This document shows positions 59,455 through 64,000 of a stretch of DNA of 64,000 nt, piece after piece (position 1 is the stretch's first letter; each line of letters starts with the position of its first letter). This stretch comes from Cryobacterium sp. SO2. GTDB lineage: Bacteria > Actinomycetota > Actinomycetes > Actinomycetales > Microbacteriaceae. Below the pieces are notes generated by a model. That model did not search any database. It was not told the DNA's origin and saw only the letters and a list, made by a program, of their open reading frames with translations. The stretch is taken from assembly GCF_026151165.2 (NCBI RefSeq), contig NZ_CP117849.1, forward strand, positions 3,720,001 to 3,784,000. Direction: 5' to 3'. Made by a program: the position numbers and the translations under genes.

Positions 59455-61175
59455 ACGTCTTCTCGAACAAGCCCTGGCTGAGCTCGTACGCCGCGGGCGT
59501 GCCGAACGCCATCGAGGACCCGACCGAGACCCTGGTCGACATGATCGAGGGCTCGGCCCGCCGGTTTGCCGACAAAGTGGCGCTGGACTTCTTCGGCGGC
59601 ACCATGACCTACGCACAACTGGGCGACGAGATCTCCCGGGTCGCCAACGGCCTGCGCCGCCTCGGTGTGAAGCCGGGCGACCGGGTGGCCCTCGTGCTGC
59701 CGAACTGCCCGCAGCACATCGTGGCGTTCTACGCGGTGCTGCGCCTCGGCGCCATCGTCGTGGAGCACAACCCGCTCTACACCGAGCGCGAGCTCCGCCA
59801 TCAGTTCGAAGACCACGGCGCGAGCGTCGCCATCGTCTGGGACAAGGTCTACTCCAGGGTCCGCGGATTCCCGCGCGACATGGGCCTGCACACCGTCGTG
59901 GCCGTGGACATCACCCGGTCGATGCCCCTGGCCACCCGGCTGGCGCTGCGCCTGCCGATCCCCAAGTCCCGCACCGCCCGCGCCGCCCTCACCGTGGCCC
60001 AGCCGCTCAAGGACGCCATCGAGTGGAGCGCCCTGGTCGGGTCGCGCCGCCTGCGCACCGCGCATCCGCGCCCGCTGCTCGGCGACACCGCGGTGTTGCA
60101 GTACACCAGCGGCACCACCGGATCGCCCAAGGGCGCCGTGCTCTCGCACTTCAACCTGCAGGCCAACGCCAAGCAGAGCGAGGCCTGGGTGCCGGGGCTC
60201 GAGCGCGGCAACGAGGTCTTCTACGGTGTCCTGCCGATGTTCCACGCCTACGGCCTCACCCTCTGCCTCACCGTCGCGATGTCGATCGGCGCCCGCCTGG
60301 TGCTGTTCCCCAAGTTCGACGTCGGCCTGGTGCTCAACGCCGTCAAGCGCACCCCGCCCACCTTCCTGCCCGCGGTGCCGCCCATCTACGACAAGCTCGT
60401 GAAGGCCGCCGCCGCGGCGAACATCAGCCTGCGCGGCACCAAGTACGCCATCTCAGGGGCGATGAGCCTGCCCCTGGCCACCGTCGAACTGTGGGAATCC
60501 GCCACCGGCGGGCTCCTCGTCGAGGGTTACGGCATGACCGAGTGCTCCCCCATCGCCGTGGGCAACCCGATCGGCCCGAGCCGGCGTCCGGGTACCGTCG
60601 GTGTGCCGTTCCCCAGCACCGAGATCCGCGTGGTCGACCCCAAGGACCCCACGGTGGACCGCGGCTTCGACGAGGAGGGCGAACTGCTCGTGCGCGGCCC
60701 CCAGGTCTTCTCCGGCTACTGGGACCGCCCCACCGAGACCGCCCAGACACTGCTGCCGGACGGCTGGCTGCGCACGGGCGACATCGTCACGGTGTCGCCG
60801 GACGGCTTCGTCACCATCGTCGACCGCATCAAGGAACTGATCATCACGGGTGGGTTCAACGTGTCGCCGTCGGAGGTGGAGGCGGCGCTGCTGTCGCACC
60901 CCGACATCGCCGATGCCGCCGTGGTGGGACTCAAGGCCTCCACCGGGGGCGAAGACGTCGTTGCCGTGGTCGTGCTCATCGCCGGCGCCACCCTCGACGT
61001 GGCCGGGCTGCGGGAGTACTGCCGCACCCGCATCTCCGCCTACAAGGTGCCTCGCCGCATCATCGAGGTCGACGACCTGCCCCGCTCGCTGATCGGCAAG
61101 GTCATGCGCCGCCAGGTGCGTGACAACCTCGTCGCCGCGGATGCCGCCGCCTCAGGTTCCGCCTCCGCCTCCTAA
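59451..61175 (+). CDS. Long-chain fatty acid-CoA ligase
   Basis: A 574-residue AMP-forming acyl-CoA synthetase. P-loop YTSGTTGSPKG, VEGYGMTECSP, GWLRTGDIV, and the C-terminal catalytic Lys in LIGKVMRR. The start ATG is inside the stop of the threonine aldolase gene; the much longer upstream open frame is a shadow of that gene. It activates fatty acids for degradation or lipid synthesis. Coupling to a threonine aldolase is unusual. Confidence 0.94.
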   Translation: MNVFSNKPWLSSYAAGVPNAIEDPTETLVDMIEGSARRFADKVALDFFGGTMTYAQLGDEISRVANGLRRLGVKPGDRVALVLPNCPQHIVAFYAVLRLGAIVVEHNPLYTERELRHQFEDHGASVAIVWDKVYSRVRGFPRDMGLHTVVAVDITRSMPLATRLALRLPIPKSRTARAALTVAQPLKDAIEWSALVGSRRLRTAHPRPLLGDTAVLQYTSGTTGSPKGAVLSHFNLQANAKQSEAWVPGLERGNEVFYGVLPMFHAYGLTLCLTVAMSIGARLVLFPKFDVGLVLNAVKRTPPTFLPAVPPIYDKLVKAAAAANISLRGTKYAISGAMSLPLATVELWESATGGLLVEGYGMTECSPIAVGNPIGPSRRPGTVGVPFPSTEIRVVDPKDPTVDRGFDEEGELLVRGPQVFSGYWDRPTETAQTLLPDGWLRTGDIVTVSPDGFVTIVDRIKELIITGGFNVSPSEVEAALLSHPDIADAAVVGLKASTGGEDVVAVVVLIAGATLDVAGLREYCRTRISAYKVPRRIIEVDDLPRSLIGKVMRRQVRDNLVAADAAASGSASAS

Positions 61176-61296
61176 CGTCCTACCGCAAAAAGATGCGGAT
61201 GCATGGAATACCTGCGTGCGTCCGGCGTTGACATGACTGGGACGATGATGCCCCGCATCCGATTCACCTTGATGGTTCTACAGAAAGCCGGGCATC

Positions 61297-61872
61297 ATGA
61301 CCCTCATCACCGACACCCACAGCCGCGCCGCCGACACGACAGCGCCGATCCTCCCCGCGATGGCCGAGCGTTGGAGCCCGCGCGGCTTCGACCCCACCGC
61401 CGTCATCGACGAGGACACCCTCACCACGGTTCTCGAGGCCGCCCGTTGGGCGCCGTCCGGCAACAACAACCAGCCGGCCCGCTTCATCGTCGCCCGCCGC
61501 GGCTCCGCGAGCTTCACCAAGATCCACCAGCACCTGATGGGCTTCAACCAGGCCTGGGCCGACAAGGCCTCGGTGCTGATCCTCAACATCGCCGAGGGTG
61601 ACAACCCCTGGGCCCAGTACGACCTCGGCCAGGCCGTCGCGCACCTCACCATCCAGGCCCAGCACGAGGGCCTGTTCAGCCACCAGCTCGGCGGCATCGA
61701 CCGCAAGGGCCTGGCCGACGCGTTCCACCTCAAGCCCGGCCAGGACGCCGTCACCGTGACCGTGCTCGGTGTGCTCGGCGACGCAGGCGACCTCACCCCC
61801 GAGCTGCTCGAGCGCGAGATCGCCCCGCGCACCCGCAAGCCGCTCACCGAGATCCTGCTCGTCAACGACTAA
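61297..61872 (+). CDS. Nitroreductase family protein
   Basis: A 191-residue FMN-dependent nitroreductase-like protein: RWSPRGFD at the start, AARWAPSGNNNQPARF for FMN phosphate binding, and the C-terminal PRTRKPLTEIL. Reduces nitro or enone compounds with NAD(P)H; substrate unknown. GAAAG lies 12 bases upstream of the ATG. A strong terminator follows, shared in the convergent direction with the zinc dehydrogenase. Confidence 0.88.
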   Translation: MTLITDTHSRAADTTAPILPAMAERWSPRGFDPTAVIDEDTLTTVLEAARWAPSGNNNQPARFIVARRGSASFTKIHQHLMGFNQAWADKASVLILNIAEGDNPWAQYDLGQAVAHLTIQAQHEGLFSHQLGGIDRKGLADAFHLKPGQDAVTVTVLGVLGDAGDLTPELLEREIAPRTRKPLTEILLVND

Positions 61873-61903
61873 GCACCCCTCGCCGCCTGAACGCAGCAGA
61901 CAG

Positions 61904-61938
61904 AGAACGCCCCCTCGCATCGAGCGAGGGGGCGTTCT
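61904..61938. terminator. Strong bidirectional hairpin terminator
   Basis: A 15-bp perfect stem, AGAACGCCCCCTCGC with its complement, around the 5-base loop ATCGA, followed by TTG. It lies between the convergent nitroreductase and zinc dehydrogenase genes and can stop both. Confidence 0.88.
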
Positions 61939-61955
61939 TGTGTGACGGCTACCGG

Positions 61956-63005
61956 CTACGGGCGCAGCAGCACCTTGATGGCGCGGCGCTCGTCCATGGC
62001 GGCGTAGGCCTCGGCCACCTCGGTGAGGGGCAGCTGCAGGTCGAACACCCGGCCGGGGTTGATCGCTCCCGAGAGCACCTCGGGCAGAAGTTCTTCCACG
62101 TACGCGCGCACGGATGCGACACCGCCGTTCACGCCCACGTTGCGGCCGAACAGGGCCTTGATCGGCAGCTCGGCGCCGCCGTTCGGCACGCCGACGTAGC
62201 CGACCATGCCGCCGGGACGGGCAGAGCGGATCGCCTGGTCCATCGACTCCTGCGTGCCGACGCACTCGAGCACGCAATCCGCGCCGACGCCGTCGAACAT
62301 CTCGTGGATTCGCTCGACGCCCGCATCGCCGCGCTCCTCTACGATGTCGGTGGCGCCGAACTCCCGAGCGACGGCCTGACGGTCGGCGTGCCGGGACATG
62401 GCCACGATGCGGGAGGCGCCGAGGCGCTTGGCGGCGATGATCGCGCAGAGGCCGACGGCCCCGTCGCCGACCACCACAACGGTGCTGCCGGTGGTGACGC
62501 CGGCCGAGACGGCGGCGTGGTGTCCGGTGCCCATCACATCGGCCAGGGTGAGGAGGCCGGGGACCTGGGCATCCGTGGGCTGCACGGGGGTGGCCACGAG
62601 CGAACCGTCGGCGTGCGGAACCCGCACCCGCTCACCCTGGGCGCCGTCGGCGAAGCCGCCGAGCTGGTCGTTCGAGCCCCACCAGCCGCCGTTCAGGCAG
62701 GAGGTGCTGACGCCGTTCTGACAGTTGACGCAGGTGTTGTCGCAGTCGTAGAACGGCGCGATGACGAAGTCGCCGACCTTGACGGTGGAGACGTCCGGAC
62801 CGATCTCGTCGACGATGCCGACGAATTCGTGGCCGATCCGGTGCGGTTCGTTCGTGGGCGTCACGCCGCGGTACGGCCAGAGGTCCGACCCGCACACGCA
62901 GGCCGCCACGACCCGCACAATGGCGTCGCCGCCGGTGGAGAGGACAGGGTTGGGAACTTCATCGAGTCGGACATCCCGCTCGCCATAAATAACTGTTGCA
63001 CGCAT
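61956..63005 (-). CDS. Zinc-dependent alcohol dehydrogenase (second paralogue)
   Basis: A 349-residue medium-chain dehydrogenase. CGSDLWPYRG and IGHEFVGIV for catalytic zinc, VVGDGAVGLCA for NAD(P). The structural-zinc loop reads DNTCVNCQNG, again Asp at the first Cys position as in the paralogue at 8253; both share SDLWPYRGV and ATDIVEERGDAGV. TAGGCT on the minus strand ends 6 bases before the ATG, a leaderless layout. It lies downstream of the flavin monooxygenase gene, separated by a palindromic repeat. Confidence 0.9.
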   Translation of the reverse strand: MRATVIYGERDVRLDEVPNPVLSTGGDAIVRVVAACVCGSDLWPYRGVTPTNEPHRIGHEFVGIVDEIGPDVSTVKVGDFVIAPFYDCDNTCVNCQNGVSTSCLNGGWWGSNDQLGGFADGAQGERVRVPHADGSLVATPVQPTDAQVPGLLTLADVMGTGHHAAVSAGVTTGSTVVVVGDGAVGLCAIIAAKRLGASRIVAMSRHADRQAVAREFGATDIVEERGDAGVERIHEMFDGVGADCVLECVGTQESMDQAIRSARPGGMVGYVGVPNGGAELPIKALFGRNVGVNGGVASVRAYVEELLPEVLSGAINPGRVFDLQLPLTEVAEAYAAMDERRAIKVLLRP

Positions 63006-63063
63006 CCCAGAAGCCTAACCCCGCCTCGCTGGCCGCCCCCTGGGTGAGCCGCCCTCGCGGTTC

Positions 63064-63124
63064 CGCGAGCCGTGAGTTAGGCCCCAAAAACGCCCGGGTT
63101 TCGGGGCTTAACTCACGGTTCGCG
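63064..63124. repeat. Dispersed palindromic repeat, family 1 copy 2
   Basis: Arms CGCGAGCCGTGAGTTAGGC... and ...GCTTAACTCACGGTTCGCG pair at about 23 of 26 positions, with CCCCAAAA/TTTCGGGG inside. It is the second copy of the element at 12858-12918. It overlaps the end of the monooxygenase gene, whose last codons CGC GAA CCG TGA lie in one arm. Confidence 0.8.
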
Positions 63125-64000
63125 CGAGGGGGTTCGGGCGAGGTTCGCGCCACCGCGGTAGCGGGTGGCCAGGTGCGGTTCCTGTAGGCGTGGCGACCCG
63201 CCGAAGATCCGCTCGCGCAGAGTCTCCCCGTCCACGTACGCGTCGCGCAGCCGGCCGCGGGCGCGCAGCTCGGGCACGACCAGTTCGATGAAATCCTGGG
63301 CCGTGCCGAAGGAGTGGTACTGGCGCAGGTTGATACCGTCGATGCCGACGTCGTCGAGCCAGGACTCGATGGCGTCGGCCACCGTGGTCGGGGTGCCGCA
63401 GACGAAGAACAGCTCATCCCAAGACTCCTCGATGTTGGCCAGGAACTCGCCGACGGTCTGGTCGAGGGGCAGGTAGGCAGCGCCGGGCACATCCTGCTTG
63501 CCCTCGGCGGCCAGCGCCTCGCGCACGGTGGTGCCGGGCTCGTGCGCCGTGGGGTCGAACGGCAGGCTGGCGTGGGCGAGGCGCCCCTCCACGCTGGCGA
63601 GTTCCCGGTAGGCGCGCAGTTTTTCCTCGGCCTCCTCCTCGGTGCGGCCCACCACGATGCCGGCCTGCACGATGAACTTGATGTCCTCTGCGCCGCGTCC
63701 GTTCCGCACCGCGGCCTCCCGCATCGCCTGGATGCCCCCGAGCACCTTCGCCGCCGTCGGCCCGCCGGTGAAGACGACCTCGGAGTGCCGGCCGGCGAAG
63801 TCGATGCCGGCCTTGGAGGCTGTCGCCTGGAAGAGCACCGGGGTGCGCTGGCGGGACGGTTCGGACAGGTGCGGCCCTGCCACGCTGAAATGCTCCCCGA
63901 CGTGATTGATGTAACGCACCTTGCCCGGGTCGGAGTAGACGTTGTTCTCGGTGTCGCGGATCACCGCATCGTCGTCCCAGGAGCCCTCCCACAGCTTGTA
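63113..64000 (-). CDS. LLM-class flavin-dependent monooxygenase, C-terminal part
   Basis: Partial gene; the 5' end lies beyond the window. The visible 295 residues belong to the bacterial-luciferase-like NtaA/SnaA/DszA group: KLWEGSWDDDAV, then YINHVGEHFSVAGPHLS, FQATASKAGIDFAGRHSEVVF read in two parts, and FCGTP-like VCGTPTTVADAI. Members oxidise substrates such as nitrilotriacetate or sulfur compounds with FMNH2 from a separate reductase. The last residues REP and the stop come from the palindromic repeat at 63064-63124. Confidence 0.9.
   Translation of the reverse strand, partial: YKLWEGSWDDDAVIRDTENNVYSDPGKVRYINHVGEHFSVAGPHLSEPSRQRTPVLFQATASKAGIDFAGRHSEVVFTGGPTAAKVLGGIQAMREAAVRNGRGAEDIKFIVQAGIVVGRTEEEAEEKLRAYRELASVEGRLAHASLPFDPTAHEPGTTVREALAAEGKQDVPGAAYLPLDQTVGEFLANIEESWDELFFVCGTPTTVADAIESWLDDVGIDGINLRQYHSFGTAQDFIELVVPELRARGRLRDAYVDGETLRERIFGGSPRLQEPHLATRYRGGANLARTPSREP

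Noticed and set aside
58629..61175. A frame extending the acyl-CoA ligase upstream by about 270 codons
   Set aside because: The extension is an arginine-rich shadow of the threonine aldolase; the ATG at 59451 in the ATGA overlap is the natural start.
61228..61256. TTGACA upstream of the nitroreductase as a promoter
   Set aside because: The -35 match is perfect but no acceptable -10 lies 16-19 bp downstream.
1..64000. tRNA or rRNA genes, CRISPR arrays, insertion sequences, prophage genes
   Set aside because: I looked for tRNA arm motifs, regular spaced repeats, transposase motifs and terminal inverted repeats and found none I could support.

Overview
The window is about 64 kb of very GC-rich DNA with tightly packed genes, many ATGA or GTGA stop/start overlaps and frequent GTG starts. 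It looks like a chromosomal segment of an actinobacterium. The DUF222/HNH nuclease, the DUF6421 protein, the ECF42-DGPF pair and the strong GAC/GCC codon bias fit Microbacteriaceae best; the genus is inference. I see no tRNA, rRNA, CRISPR array, complete insertion sequence or phage module.

Layout. 1-5.3 kb: alpha-galactoside operon (GH36 alpha-galactosidase, lipoprotein binding protein, two permeases) ending in a hairpin. 5.4-12.9 kb: regulator-enzyme-efflux units (TetR/metallo-beta-lactamase fold pair, XRE/alcohol dehydrogenase/MFS, DHA2 MFS with its TetR). 12.9-16.1 kb: a UspA-like protein, then a fluoride riboswitch ahead of a phosphoglycerate-mutase-like gene and a paired crcB-crcB fluoride channel. 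15.2-19.7 kb: LysR regulator divergent from a fused PutA. 19.8-21.5 kb: DGPF/YciI protein and ECF42 sigma factor with a matching promoter. 21.5-24.9 kb: HicB-like regulator, DUF4097 protein and ABC-2 exporter, preceded by phased repeats. 24.9-31 kb: D-threonine-aldolase-like enzyme, VOC protein, an HTH / stand-alone Clp-N / ABC exporter cassette, and a CPA1 antiporter. 31-38 kb: HxlR/isochorismatase pair, molybdate uptake operon, EAL protein, DUF1059 protein, release factor 3. 38.2-42.4 kb: a patchier, partly lower-GC accessory stretch with a hypothetical gene, a HAD hydrolase coupled to an aquaporin, a 57-residue membrane protein and an APH-like kinase. 42.4-51.9 kb: AlkD glycosylase, duplicated-module lipoprotein, P-loop kinase, DUF6421/SDR pair, an internally deleted XRE pseudogene, a toroid-fold protein, and an MMPL exporter with its TetR. 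52-64 kb: two-component system, HNH nuclease, second UspA-like protein, NatAB-type exporter, threonine aldolase coupled to an acyl-CoA ligase, nitroreductase, a second zinc alcohol dehydrogenase, and the C-terminal part of a flavin-dependent monooxygenase running off the window.

How it works together. Efflux is a theme: two MFS pumps, one MMPL pump and three ABC-2 type exporters, most next to their own regulator. Several regulators have clear palindromic operators overlapping readable -35/-10 elements. At least ten genes, most of them regulators, carry a TANNNT -10 element that ends only 6-7 bases before the start codon, the signature of leaderless transcription.

The best leads are the HTH/Clp-N/ABC cassette with twin operators on a leaderless promoter, two families of dispersed palindromic repeats (one of which supplies the last codons and stop of two unrelated genes), the fluoride-responsive operon, and the phased repeats before the HicB-like gene.
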